From Dipteronia dyeriana (lineage: Eukaryota > Streptophyta > Magnoliopsida > Sapindales > Sapindaceae): DNA of 64,000 nt. A model generated the notes under the pieces. That model searched no databases, was not told the origin of the DNA, and saw only the letters and a program-made list of their open reading frames with translations. The DNA lies in the NCBI GenBank assembly GCA_032871835.1, contig CM065299.1, forward strand, positions 47,132,706-47,196,705, read 5' to 3'. Both the position numbers and the translations under genes were made by a program. This document shows, one piece after another, positions 42,521 through 54,664 of this stretch (its first letter is position 1; each line of letters starts with the position of its first letter).

Positions 42521-43099
42521 TGCATTATACTCATGACCTGTCTTGATCGCCTGGAAAAAGAGGTGCGCACCCGACTTTGCTCATGACCTATTTGATCAAT
42601 TCTTTATCTATTTTTTTATGTTGCTCAGAACCAGGGTTTGGGCTCCCTGATTGATGAATGTAGCCTTTCTGAGGGGATAGGCTCACTCACTGTCAATAAA
42701 GATCAGTTTTCATTTCTTTTACTTTGATTAATCCTGATCGTGAAATTTAAACTTGGCTGGTAATTCCTTGCTTAATTTTTGACCTCGATCTGGATGCGAC
42801 TTTCAGAACAGTCTTGAATTAAATTAAATTTGGTAAAGAAAAAGCTTTGAATCTGTTATGCACAGGCATACTAGTTAGGTATAAATCTAACTCCAATTCT
42901 CAACAGTTGGTAGGAATTCATGTCTTTGGGCAGAGTCCAATTGCATTGTGTGTATCTTTGATGATTCCTTGAACTAGTTTTAATCTAAATACCTTTTCTC
43001 TAACATTCGGGAAGGTATCCTGTTAAGGCGAGCTCGATCCAATATGTGATCACGTATTTTCGCATGGATCTTTCTTTTGGGATGTTAATCTGATCAGGG
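42521..43099. other. Tat-2f 3' non-coding region
   Basis: Lies between the stop of the opposite-strand gene and the tandem array, the counterpart of 56721-57311 and 17406-17985 in reverse. No reading frame of note. Confidence 0.65.
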
Positions 43100-43402
43100 C
43101 GCCAGGAATGCTGTCTAGCTATCCTGGTCTCGAGATCTGGATGGCAACTATGCTCTTACACTCAGACCCTTTTTGGGGGTGGTAGCCTGACCAAGGCGTT
43201 GGGAAGGCTATCTAGCTATCCTGGTCTTGAGATCTAGATGGCAACTATGCTCTTACAACCCTTCTTCATGGCGGTAGCCTGACCAAGGTTTCAGGAAGGC
43301 TATTTAGCTATCATGGTCTCGAGATCCGGATGACAACCATGCTACTACACTCAGACCCTTCTTGGTGGTGGTAGCCCGACCAAGGCATCAGGAAGGCTAT
43401 CA
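43100..43402. repeat. Degenerate 99-bp-type tandem array (reverse orientation)
   Basis: Three to four units of the same repeat as 16905-17405, reverse complemented: ggcaactatgctcttacac recurs at about 43143, 43240 and 43332, with ctatcctggtctcgagatct between. Small deletions have changed the spacing to 97 and 92 bp. It ends where Copia-B integrase begins. Confidence 0.87.
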
Positions 43403-43821
43403 AGTCACTACTATCAGATCGTGGAGGTGAGTACCTTGGTTAAGAGTTTGAAGACTTCATGGTCGAGCATGGGATAGTTTCCCATCTCACAGTTCCCGGT
43501 ACACCTCAGCAAAATGGTGTAGCGGAGAGGAGAAATAAAACCCTAAAGGAAATGGTGAGATATGTGATTAGTTTCTCATCATTACCAAATTCCTTTTAGG
43601 GATATGCATTAAGAATAGCTGCATACATTTTTACTGCAGTGCAATCCAAATCCGTTCCCAAGACTCTCCTAGAGTTGTGGAATTATCGTAAAGCTAATTT
43701 GTGATATTTTTGCATATGAGAGTGTTCAGCACACGTGCTAAAGAACAGATGTGGAAAGCAAGACTCCATGTATGTGGTCTGCCTGTTTATATGATACTCT
43801 AACGAGACTAGAGGTGGATAC
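43403..43821 (+). pseudogene. Copia-B integrase, middle part
   Basis: Reads [49 protein letters not shown] and GYALRIAAYIFTAVQSKSVP. S-D-R-G-G and the Glu of NGVAERRN are catalytic-core residues. A stop (TAG for Trp in SFWGYAL) and further stops after KANL break it. It ends in the ETRGG-Y segment at the target duplication gatac. Confidence 0.87.
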
Positions 43822-46295
43822 TGTTAGGATTAAGCTCGGTAGCAAGAGTGTAATATTATAATTAACAATCTTTTCATATGAATAAAGTGATTTCTAGTTT
43901 AACAAATCTTATAGCATTTATAGTTTAATTATTATAATTGTCAAAAGTAAATAATCATAAGTTCAAAAGACTATGAGAAAAGAAGAATTGTTCATACGTC
44001 TAGATATGTATGAGGTAGACACAATTCTTTAGTTAGTGTTGAATAAAATTCACAACTTAAAATAGAAGGTTAGGCGCCTTTATCTTGTCAAAGTTGAGAT
44101 TCTTTTGCTAGCATTTGAGTGGGATCAAATGTGTTATGATGAGTCTAAAATCATCAAAGTGTGGTGTCTTTGGGCAAAAGAATCTAGTGCACTTGGTGCA
44201 TTGAATAGGATCAAAATGAAATACTTTATCTAGAACCGTCAATGGATAAAAGTTTTTATTAGAAGACAATCGGAGAATCTATCTTAATCCTGAGATAAAT
44301 GATGGACTTATGGTTGCAAGTGTTATCATTTGAGCTATCAATGAGTACGATTATATAGCATAGTCTATCCTTGATAGTTTGGTGGTATTCATTTGTTAAT
44401 CGATAGAGGACTTTATTTATAGATATGGACATCGTGGCTCCATTTATTGAATGAGAGTAGAATACCATCATATGGATGTTTTGAGGTATTGGATATTAAA
44501 TCTTAACGTTAAGTTTTCAATAGTGTCTATTGAAACATGGCTTCTGGATAAGTCAAAATATCCAAGTTCAAAATGTGGTCATATGAGTAAATATGGTAAC
44601 TTGGAGAGCTATAGGCGGTCTATGAGCTTTTGGCGATTACTGGTATTCTTCACGAGGATACACTTTCTCCAATAAGGTTGTCTAGGGTATGAATGAGTAA
44701 CATCAACTTATTCTATCCTTATTTAAGAGTTCAATTTTAGTTCTTTAGTGGAATGAACTAAAATTAAATAGATCGGACCTAAGTTAATCATTTGTTGATT
44801 GTGATTGAGTTGTGTCTATTGTAGCTTAAATTTAGATAGCCTGCCAAGATCCCCAATCCACACAAACTTGCATGGATTACTTGATATATTCTACCGGACC
44901 AATTTAGGGGTCCATCTAGAATTGTAATAAGGCATGTGAACTTGTTTCTTTTTGTAAGAATAGGTCTAGTTAACATGTTGACTTTTTATTAAGGTCCAAT
45001 GGATTTAATAAAATAAGAAAACTGATATATGGCCTTTATACTAGGTATGGGCTGCAATGGCTATGGTCAATTGCTTAAATATATTATTCTTATTTTATTA
45101 TTATTTAATAAAATGGAAATTAATAATTTGTTGATTAATTAATTATTTAATTAAAAGTCAAAATCTTTTCCTATTAGAAGATGGTCTCTTAAAACTATAC
45201 TATTGTTGGTAGTATAGTTAATGTTAAAGACTATATTTGACAAGTAGATAAATAAAAGGAGTTATTTATCTAATCAAATTAGGAAGTCTTTAATATGGTT
45301 ACAAATACACTATTGAGTTGGATTAGGAGTCTTGGTGCAGAAAAGAATTCTTTTTGGAAAAGGATTCTTGGTCACCAAGTAAAACTACTTAGTGGTAGAA
45401 TTCTTATTTGAAAAGGATTCATAACCACCAAGTTAATCTACCTAAGGATAAGATTCTTGTCCATCAAGTAATCCTTCTTAGGAAAGATTGAACTCTCCTA
45501 ACCTATAAAAAAGACCAAAAATTCGGCCAACACAATATATAGTTAAATGAGTAGTTAGTTTTCTTTTTAGATAAGGATTCTAATTACCAAATAAATCCAC
45601 CTAAGGAAAGGATTCTTACCAACCAAGTGAATCCTTCTTAGGAAAGGATTTATGAACCTATATATATGTGTATGAATAATTTCGGTCATGACTAAGGCAA
45701 TTAGAGGTGATTTCGGCCAAGCTTTTTTTTTCTAAGAGAAAGTTTCGGCCATCATAGGAATTTTGAGGGAGAAAAATCTGATTTTACTCTAGACAAAATT
45801 CGATCATCTCTAATCAATAGTGTGTGAATTCGGCTAAGTAGAAAAAAAAGGAACGTTTTTGTTTTCGATAGTACACTAGTATCCTTTACATCAAAAGGTT
45901 GTGTACAACATTAAATCAAGGTTCACGCGAGTTTCAATCAAATTGATTGATAATTCACAAGTGACTGGACGTTCTTGGATTTTTCTCTTGGATGATATTT
46001 GTAACTAACAAAGAAAAGATTTTTCCTTTGTCTCCATCCTCAGGAATACAGTTTAAAGAAAGGGAGCCCACACTCCTAGGTGATTCACGTTCGTTATTGG
46101 ATTGGAAGATCTTGTGGAATCAATTCGATGCTTGTTTAATCATCACGCGAAAAAGGTACGATACTTTTATATACATCAATTAATCTAGAGTTAAGGTTCT
46201 CGTTGCATGAAAGGGATTTTTTTTAAAATTATACGTAAACCCTAATTTCATTTTTATCACGCTTCCGTTGTGTTTCTAAACCGTTTTTCTTTACA
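43822..46295 (+). mobile_element. Copia-A solo LTR (2474 bp) with perfect target duplication
   Basis: It starts tgttaggattaagctcgg and ends ccgtttttctttaca. The five bases gatac flank it on both sides (43817-43821 and 46296-46300), proving insertion followed by LTR-LTR recombination. It carries the same hairpin (45193-45219) as the other copies and repeated aaaggattcttaccaa-type words (45340-45650). The 74-codon plus frame at 44451-44675 is the LTR frame described under 1-1530. Confidence 0.95.
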
Positions 46296-48088
46296 GATAC
46301 TTCTATAGTCCCGAAGATAACAAAGTATTTATCGACAAATGCAACGTTTCTTGAGGAAAATTATATTAGTGACCATAGACCTCGTTTAAAGATTGTATAG
46401 AATGAGTTGGAGCTTGGTGAGACTAGTGCTTTATCAACAAGAGTTGTTGATCCACAAACATCTAAGAGTCAGATGGTTCCTGATCAAGATACACTACCAA
46501 CTAGACGTATTGAGAGGGTTGTGATATAACTTGATCACTATTTAGGTATAGGTAAGGGACAAGGTGTTGTCTTTGCTAATAGTATGGATGATTCATTGAC
46601 ATTTAAGAATGCAATGGAAGATCCTGATAAAGAGGAATGACTTAAAGCCATGAATCTCGGGATGGAGCCCTTGTACTCTAACTCAGTCTGAGAACCTGTA
46701 GACTTACCGGATGGGATAAAACCCGTAGGGTGAAAATTGATCTACAAGAGAAATAAATGAGTAGACGGGAAGGTAGATACCTTCAAGGCAAGACTAGTGG
46801 CCAAGGGTTATACCTAGAAAGAGGGGGTCGATTACGAAGAGACCTTCTCATCAGTAGTCATGTTTAAGTCTATTAGGATTCTCTTATCCATTACTGCCTA
46901 TTTCGATCATGAAATTTGGTAGATGGACGTCAAAACTGCATTCTTGAATTGAAATCTTGACGAGAGCATCTATATGATGCAACTAGAGGGATTCGTGTCT
47001 CCAAATTAAGAGCAAAAGGTTTGCAAGTTGCAATGGTCCATCTATGGACTTAAGCATGCATCTAGATCTTGGAACATTAGGTTTGATGATCTGATCAAAA
47101 CCTATGGCTTCGAGCAGAATGTCGATGAGCCTTGTATCTACAAGCGCATCAATGACAAGAAAGTAGTTTTCTTGGTCCTATATGTAGATGATATCCTACT
47201 CTTTAGGATTGATGTAGGAGTGTTGTCTGTTGTAAAGGGCTGGCTGGCTAGCCAAATCCAAATGGAAGATTTGGGAGAGGCGAGTTATGTTCTAGGGATC
47301 TAACTTATAAGGGATCGTAAGAACAAACTCATAGCACTGTCTCAGGCATCATATATAGATAAAATTTTTGTACGATTTTTGATGTTGAACTCCAACAAAG
47401 GTTATTTAACTTCTAGGCTTGGAGTTCACTTGTCTTAGAAACAGTGTCCTAAGACACCTCAAGAAGTTGAGGATATAAGATGTGTACCTTATGCATCAGT
47501 AGTAGGTAGTCTTATATATGCTATGTTATGCACGAGACCAGACATTTGCTATACAATGAGAGTAGTCAACAAATACCAGTCCAACCTAGGATTGGATCAT
47601 TGGGTTGCTGTTAAGATTATTCTCTAGTATCTTCAGAGAACGAGAAACTATATGCTAGTGTATTCCACACAGGATTTGATCCCGTTAGGATACATGGATT
47701 TTGATTTTCAATCAGACAGGGATTCTAGGAAATCCACGTCTTGATCAATTTTCACCATGGGTGGTGGAGAAGTATCAAGCAATCTTGCATTACTGACTCC
47801 ACCATGGAAGCCGAATATGTAGCTGCTTATGAAGCAGCTAAAGAGGCTGTTTGGCTCTGCAAGTTCTTGAGTGATATGCAAGTTGTTCTAGATTTGAATA
47901 AGGCCATCGCACTTTATTGCGATAACAGTGGTGTTGTGGCTAGTTTCAAAGAACCAAGAAACCACAATATAGGGATGCGTATAGAGAGAAAGTATTATCT
48001 CCTTAGAAAGATAGTGCAGAAAGGAGATGTGATCGTCACAAAGATAGTCTCACAAGACAATCATGCTAATCTATTTACTAAAACCTAA
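46296..48088 (+). pseudogene. Copia-B reverse transcriptase and RNase H
   Basis: Continues [24 protein letters not shown], then [65 protein letters not shown] and [17 protein letters not shown] (47028-47303) with the catalytic YVDD. RNase H: VPYASVVGSLIYAMLCTRPD, GYMDFDFQSDRDSRKSTS (usual GYTDSDF, so the first Asp region is altered), then MEAEYVAAYEAAKEAVWLCK and LYCDNSGVVASFKEPRNHN (47741-48088). At least ten stops, many TGG or CAG/CAA turned to TAG/TAA. Confidence 0.9.
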
Positions 48089-48160
48089 CCGGCTAAAGTG
48101 TTTTCGGGTAACCTAGATGGTCTAGGGTTATGAAACAGGCCTCACATGATTTAGTTCAAG

Positions 48161-48942
48161 TGGTTGGGTTTTATACCCTAAAGATGTAATTTGTAAATGG
48201 ATTTATGAAATAAATAAATAATAAGTTCAATTCATTCTTGTTGTGTTGTTTATTTTATAACTTGTGGATATTTAAACATCTTAGATTGCCAGATGTAATA
48301 TCGAACTATATATATGAGTGTCATATACAGATAAATACAATAAGAGACGTGTAATCTAAAGATTCCATAGATAGCAAATAAAGTTGGGTACTTTATTTGT
48401 GGTTAATCTATAGATTCGGTCCATTCCGTAATGTACGGTGATTCTATCCTGAATCGTTTATATAAGATATGCAACCGTTTACCAATGAGATTCATATATA
48501 TATCAACTAATGATAGCTGTATATGGGTTATCTTAATCCTGAGTGTCTTATCGACTCCTTCATGTTTTTAGTTGAATAACACCAGAGTTAATAATGAAGG
48601 ATTATTAACTAAAGAGTTTATTAATGATTTCGAGGATTATTGGAGCTCAAAATACTTTGGGTCCATTAGGTCTCTTTGGTAGCCCGATCGATTTAGGTAA
48701 CAAGGGTTATGGTTAGTTAATTGGATTGTCCAATTAATTGTATTACGAAAGTGACATGTATTTATTCAGAAATTAATTGAATAATAAGATTATTCGATTA
48801 ATGAATAATTGTGATTAAATAAATTAAATAATAAGATTATTTAATTATGATATTAACCATTAAATGGAGGGTGTTTGTTGATATTTATTTTTTAAATAAA
48901 ATAAGATAATATGATTTATTTATTTTATCAAATTAAATATTT
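48161..48942 (+). repeat. Copia-B 3' LTR, first part
   Basis: Starts tggttgggttttataccctaa at 48161 and aligns with 20739 onward. The purine tract before it seems damaged (ttcaag directly before tggttggg). It is cut at tattt, where Tat-2g starts. Confidence 0.9.
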
Positions 48943-50048
48943 TGTTAATAGTAAAATTAGGCTAGGGGTCAAAGAGAAATTTTCCACTCTCCCAGCCCAA
49001 ATTCGACATTCAAGAAACTCTGGATGTACCATAAAACTACCCCGCAGAAGCACGGAGGGATTGCCGGGCTTCAGAACTATCAAGGAAGAAGCTAGGCACG
49101 ACCGGATCGAGCCCCCACGCGAATACTGGAGTACGGGATTCTCGAGACCACCTACCTGGGAACCTCGGTTCGTGGGGGTGAAAGCCATGGGGGTCGCCAA
49201 GCTCAAGGAACATTCAAAAGAAGCCCAACAAGCAAAGCAAGCCCGCTGCATGTTAAGGCTTTTAGAGGTCAAACTTAATTCATGGCCCGAACGAGAAGCC
49301 CACCAACCTCTCCGGGTTCCCGCTGTCCCCTCCATGATACGAGAAGGAAGAAGGCCTCTAAATGAATCAGATCCATGTTACCTCAAAGGAATGACTTCTA
49401 GGGTGTCCATTCTAAGACTTCGAAAATGGAACCAAAGCATAGATCTACCTCGCTCTACTAAAACTACGAATGGCTAGCTCAGCAACCTCCATGAAGAATC
49501 ATGCCGTAAGTACGCATATGAATATATCTATGTAACAACCAACATTACGCAAGTCAAGAGTTTGATTCCAAAAAGGAAGTAAACTTATCTTCATCAACAA
49601 TATCATCGTTTCCGCTATTTACTTGGAGTCAACGACTTTCAAACAGAGGATCCCGCCCGATAAGGGGAGAATAAGTTCAGAGAATCAAAGTGGGAGATAC
49701 ACCCATTCAAATTAATTGGGTCGTATATAAATATACCTAAACCAAAAAGGAGAAGGAGGTCGGGCCTAAATTCTGTGAACAGAGCACGGCCACCGTCATA
49801 TCAACTATTCGACTAGCATTAAGTCACCACATTCCTACATTGTAGAGAGATAGTGAGTGTACGAGAGGGAATTCTGTATACCACGAGTAACCAATACTAC
49901 AATCCCCACTTGCTATTGTTATACAAACATTCATTTTTATCTAAGCAGATTAGGTATCAAAGGTAACGGTCCCGGTTTCCATCTCCGTGGTTGTGGTCTC
50001 AAGGGTGTTAGTGAGAATTTGACATATTAAGTAAATTTCCCGTTAACA
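48943..50048 (+). repeat. Tat-2g 5' LTR (1106 bp)
   Basis: Starts tgttaatagtaaaattaggc, ends gtaaatttcccgttaaca. TATA-like tatataaata at 49724-49733. The 188-codon frame 48911-49477 and its antisense twin 48928-49335 lie in the LTR; neither is shared intact with the sister LTRs. Confidence 0.93.
49724..49733 (+). promoter_or_regulatory. Tat-2g LTR TATA-like box
   Basis: tatataaata, at the position equivalent to 8264-8271. The 3' LTR copy has lost it (tatgtaaata at 60944-60953). Confidence 0.55.
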
Positions 50049-50053
50049 CTTTC

Positions 50054-50071
50054 TGGCGCCGTCTGTGGGAA
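50054..50071 (+). other. Tat-2g primer-binding site
   Basis: TGGCGCCGTCTGTGGGAA, five bases after the LTR (ctttc). Identical to 22921 and 37755 on the other strand. Likely tRNA-Asp. Confidence 0.92.
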
Positions 50072-50240
50072 CTCCCACACCACCATCTTTATATTCACAA
50101 AGTTTGCTATTTTAAAGGAGTCATTAGGCTTCGCTCCTCCCTAGGACAGCCAAGCGCATCGGGATAACCTTCCGCTGTGTCGACTCGAAAAGTCTTGAAG
50201 AAAGGAATAAAATTTGAGCTCTAGAGTAGAGGTCCCAGAC
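50072..50240 (+). other. Tat-2g leader
   Basis: About 170 bp from primer site to the first gag-like codons; no other feature seen. Confidence 0.6.
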
Positions 50241-52090
50241 CAACCAGCCATTTTACGGGCTTTGGATCCCCCTATGGGAAACTAGGTCAAGCTTGACCAA
50301 CAAGCGGCAGCCTTCGTGGAAAACATCCACCTTTGACTGCTCACTGAGTGTATTACTATCCAGCAAGCAAACCTCTACAATCGAGCGGAGTCAAGCAGCC
50401 TCGGGGTTTGGCAAACCGCCTTTGACCGCCTGTGACCTACTTTTTCAGAGACAGCTCATAACAGAATGGGACTCCCACCCTCGATTCAAGATAGGTTAAG
50501 GCTTATGCCCCCTGTTCCCGAAGCGCTGCCACGCTACTAACCAAGGCAAGTCAGGACCGTGGCAGATATCCTTCCTCAAGAGCGGAAATAGTTTCTCCAC
50601 CTAACGACTTCAAAGAGGAAAGCCAGAGTCATGGAAGTAGATGGTCAGCAAAGCCCCCAAGCAAATCCCCTCTGAAGAAGGAACCGGGCAGAGTCCGCTA
50701 GTTAGTCAGAAGGGTCCGATAGTAAGGATACTGAGATCAACTCAAGGGAACCCGAGAGCAAACGCTTGAGGGACTAGTTGGCAGAGCTTTAGAAAGAAGT
50801 CCAACTAATGACGAAATGGAAGTACAAAGAGGACAAGAAAGATCCTCTAAGTGAGATGAATGCTCCCTTCACCAGAAGGATCCAGGAGGCAAAGCTTTGG
50901 CCAAAATTCAAAATGCAGACTCACAGATTCTCCAGAACTAAATGTCCCTTGAGCCACTTGAAGAGCTTCGTTCAACAGATGAAGGTCCTGAACACGACTA
51001 TGGCCGCTATGAGTCGAATGTTCCCAGCTACGCTCACGAATTAGGTTAAGACTTGGTTAAGAAAGCTACATGATGGCAGTGTGGATTCCTTCACGAAGCT
51101 GTCGACCAATTTCTACTCACAATTCTAGGGAGTTAAGCCCCGATTGAAAGACCCAATCCATCTACAGTACGTGATTCAAGAGAGAGGGGAAACCCTTCGG
51201 GCTTATGTTGAGCATTTCCATAAGAAAGTCATCCAGATGGGGGTCTTCACCGGGAAAGAAACCCTCACCAAATTTAGAAGGAACTTGTCGATATGCAAGT
51301 TTTTCCGATCTTTTGCCAAGAAACCTCTAAAGACCTACCAAAAAGCCTATGATCGGGCTCTTGAGCAAATTTAAGTCGACGAAAGACTCAAGGTCAAGAT
51401 GGAACATGACAATATGAGAGCTGTAAAGCGATAGAAGAAGGAGGATCCCAAGCCAGAGCAAGTTCAAAAAGGCCAGAACAAACCCCCTAATAAATCGACA
51501 TATCGCTTCCACACTTCTCAACCCAGATTGGAAAAATATCCTGTAAAACGAACTCCTCTGCGAGCTTCACCTCCTTCCAGGACAATTACCTCAATAGCTC
51601 AATATGAAAGAGGGTATGATCATTACACCCCCTTAAATGAATCTCGTGAAACAATCTATCTCGCCATTCGGGACAAGGGGTTGCTGCAAAAGCCCGCACC
51701 TATGAAAACCCCTGTCGATAAGAGGAATCGTTATAAGTATTGTGACTTTCATGAAGACGTGGGACATAACACTTCAGAGTGCTATAACCTGTAAAATCAG
51801 ATTGAGGCTTTGATAAGGGGAGGTTGTTTGGTAGAATTTTTATAGCAAGTCAGGGATAACATTTAGACTTGGTGAAAAGTACAAGATGAGATCTGCTAGC
51901 ATGCTGAGAAAAGAAAAGGGGAGCAGGCGGATCTGATGCAACAAATCCAGATAATACATAACATCAGCGAAAGGCCTACTCTGGTCGGGACCTCCAACAA
52001 TTCCAGGAAACACCATGTAAGAAAAGTCCCTCGTTTGGACGAAGGGTGGGGTATCTTTAAGGTCGACCAGAACCCGACCATACCTCTAAG
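50241..52090 (+). pseudogene. Tat-2g gag
   Basis: Begins near AILRALDPPMGN and KLDQQAAAFVENIHL, then TAFDRL, LPPSIQDRLRLMPPVPEALP, a charged linker, and the capsid part KYKEDKKDPLSEMNAPFTRR, KFKMQTHRFSRTKCPLSHLK, FVQQMKVLNTTMAAMSRMFP. The next open piece (51144-51374) has DPIHLQYVIQERGETLRAYV and FAKKPLKTYQKAYDRALEQI. The nucleocapsid (51528-51794) ends RNRYKYCDFHEDVGHNTSEC, an intact C-X2-H-X4-H-X4-C zinc knuckle. Stops at about 51042, 51126, 51372, 51434 and 51793. Length about 600 codons. Confidence 0.86.
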
Positions 52091-52514
52091 TTGTCATATA
52101 TCATTTTCACCAAAGCAGATGTCTACAACACCTTAAAGCCTCATTATGATCCCATGGTGATCACGATACAGATTGCCAACTGCATTGTACACCGTGTGCT
52201 TGTCGACACAGGCAGCAGCGTCGACGTCGTATTTAAAGACACCTTGAAAAAACTGAACTTGAAATATTGGTGTTATAATAGTTGTACTACCCCGCTACAT
52301 GGGTTCACTGGGGACTCATTGATACCCGTGGGATTAAAAATCCTACCAATGATCATTGTAGCCACACCTCCTCAACAGAATATCATGACAGACTTCGTGG
52401 TGGTGGATACCCCGTCGGCCTACAATGCAATATTATGAAGGCCATTTTTATCATTCTTGAAAAGGGGTTCTATCTATTTACCATAATGTCCTGAAGTTCC
52501 CAGTAGGAAACAAA
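52091..52514 (+). pseudogene. Tat-2g aspartic protease
   Basis: The 115-codon frame reads IIFTKADVYNTLKPHYDPMV, ITIQIANCIVHRVLVDTGSS and VDVVFKDTLKKLNLKYWCYN, then PPQQNIMTDFVVVDTPSAYN and AIL-stop (52438). D-T-G-S-S is intact. After the stop, RPFLSF and the SIYHNVLKFPVGNKVGEAR-type end continue in another frame. Confidence 0.87.
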
Positions 52515-53893
52515 GTGGGGGAAGCTCGGGGTGACCAGCAAGCAGCCAGGAGATGCTACGCAGTATCTGTCAACCCAATAGCTCCAACAAAACACCTTGC
52601 CCAGGTGACAACGATCCAAGATGGGGCAACCCCTATATTGACCCTAGAAGATGTAGGACCCACGAATCACCCTGAGGAAAACCCCATGATGCCTGACAAG
52701 GAGGAACAAATAAGGAAATGGGCCAGCGGCCATCCAGTGGATAAGCTAGAAGAGATTCCTATTCGAATGGACAATCCCTCGAAGGTCATCAAAATCGGAG
52801 CCACCCTTGAGCCTGAAGTGAAAGAGGGTTTGATCGGGCTCTTCATAGAGTTCAATCACAGTTTTGCTTGGAGTCACGCCGAGATACCTTGGATCCCGAT
52901 GACTTTGGTAGCTCACTGACTGCTAGTGGATCTGATTATCAAACAAATCAAACAAAAAAGACGGCACTTCAACGCTGAAAGAAATGTGGCGGTCCAGGAA
53001 GAAATGGATAAATTGACCCAAACGGGCTTCATCAGAGAGGCACTTTACCCCGAGTGGATCGCCAAAGTGGTCATGGTCACACAGGCAAATGGGAAGTGGT
53101 ACATGTGCGTCGATTATACTAACCCTAACCGGGCACACCCGAAAGACAGTTTCTCTTTACCAAAAATTGATAAGTTAGTTGACTCCTCCTCTGAAAACAA
53201 GCTCCTGAGCTTCATGGATGCGTTTTTAGGGTACAATCAAATTATGATGCACCTTTTCGATCAGGAAAAGACTTGTTTCATCACCGGACGGGGTCTTTAT
53301 TGCTATAAAGTGATGTCTTTAGGGCTTAAAAATACAGAAGCTATGTACCAATGGTTGGTCAACCGACTGTTCAAGCCCGAAATTGGAAGATCAATGGAGG
53401 TGTACATCGACGATACGATCACAAAGTCATCAACCTCCGAGGGACATCTGAGCGACCACCACAGAACCTTCATAATCTTAATGGAGAACCAAATGAGATT
53501 GAACCCCTCCAAACCGCGGGGAAGTTTCTAGGCTTCATGGTCCAAAAGAGAGGTATAGAGGCTAACCTAGAAAAGATTAAGGCCATCCTTGACCTAGAGT
53601 CCCCCACATCACTCAAATAGGTTTAAGTCTTGACCGGGCAGGTAGAAGTGCTCAGCAGGTTCATTTCTCGGTCTACCGATAAGTGTCTCCCATTCTTCAA
53701 AGCCATTAAGCAGGGAAGAAACAAGAAATGGGACAAGAAGAGTGAACAAGCTTTTCAAGCCTTGAAAAAATATGTGTCAAGCCCTTCACTACTGGTTAAA
53801 CCAAGCTTTAAAGAAGAGCTACAAATTTACTTGGCCGTTTCCAAAACTGCGGTAAGAGGGGCTTTGGTCAAGGAATGTGGAGATAGGGTTTAA
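52515..53893 (+). pseudogene. Tat-2g reverse transcriptase and start of RNase H
   Basis: Linker frame 52515-52919 (GDQQAARRCYAVSVNPIAPT, SGHPVDKLEEIPIRMDNP, FNHSFAWSHAEIPWIPMTLV) ends in a stop; the RT frame 52926-53531 has KQKRRHFNAERNVAVQEEMD, GFIREALYPEWIAKVVMV, CVDYTNPNRAHPKDSFSLPK (usual DLNRACPKD), LLSFMDAFLGYNQIMMHL, LKNTEAMYQWLVNRLFKPEI and EVYIDDTITKSSTS with YIDD intact. A short deletion shifts into GKFLGFMVQKRGIEANLEKI, and 53630-53893 gives TGQVEVLSRFISRSTDKCLP and the RNase H start KWDKKSEQAFQALKKYVSSP. Confidence 0.9.
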
Positions 53894-54664
53894 CAATCTA
53901 TCTACTACGTGAGTCATGCTTTAACCAAGCCCGAGAAGAACTGTACCCCTTTAGAGAAGCTCTCTTATGCCTTGCTAACCTCGGTGAGGAAGCTCTGACC
54001 CTACTTCCAAGCTTATTCAGTAGCGGTAGTGACAGATCAACCCCTCCGTCAATTTTTGCAACGCCAGGATGTTTCCTGAAGACTGGTCTTATGGGCCCTA
54101 GAACTCACCCAATTTGATTTGAGGTATAAGCCTAGGAATGTAATTAAAGCCCATGCTCTAGCAGATGTTGTAGCAGAGCTCTCAATGCACCCAGGCCAAG
54201 CAATCACCGTAGCAACAGACATAGCCCCTGAGAAGATTCCAGAGTCCAACAGTTGGCCAGAAGGTTGCAAGTCGTGGATCCTCTACACTGATGGAGTCTC
54301 CGGGCAAACTTGGGGAGGAGCGGACATAGTCATAATCGACCCAGAAGGAACTGAGTGTTGTCACTACTTTAGATGTGAATTTAAAGCCACTAATAATGAG
54401 GCAGAGTACGAAGCCTCTTAGCCTGGATAGTCGATTACCTGCAGGTTATGAGTGATTCATTGCTCATAGTCAACCAAGTTTCTAGGGATTATCAGGTTTA
54501 AGGGGATAACATGATTGCTTGCTTGAAGCTAGTTCAACAACTAAGGAGCAAATTCAAAGGTTTCAGGATTGAGCAGATACCTCGACATCAAAATCGTCGA
54601 GCTGACGTCCTAGCTAAGATAGCTGGAAATGATAGCCAGACCTTACCCTAGGGGTCCCTCTTAA
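53894..54664 (+). pseudogene. Tat-2g end of RNase H and second RNase H
   Basis: After a stop at 53891 the first RNase H continues with IYYVSHALTKPEKN, LEKLSYALLTSVRKL and LELTQFDLRYKPRNVIKAHA. The second RNase H reads SWILYTDGVSGQTWGGADIV, IIDPEGTECCHYFRCEFKAT, NNEAEYEAS-stop, then VIVDYLQVMSDSLLIVNQVS, MIACLKLVQQLRSKFKGFRI and NRRADVLAKIAGNDSQTLP. The D, E, D, D positions of the archaeal-type fold are all present. Confidence 0.87.

Larger units (their letters stand above)
43403..48942 (+). mobile_element. Copia-B: 3' half of a Ty1/copia element, split by a solo LTR
   Basis: It starts in the integrase core (43403), is interrupted by the Copia-A solo LTR (43822-46295), resumes in frame context at 46296, runs through RT and RNase H to 48088 and into its own 3' LTR (48161-48942), which Tat-2g interrupts at 48943. 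The missing LTR half is at 61051-61642. Gag, protease and 5' LTR are absent. Confidence 0.88.

Noticed and set aside
48911..49477. A 188-codon frame and its antisense twin at 48928-49335
   Set aside because: They lie in the Tat-2g LTR; the 3' LTR and other family LTRs break them.
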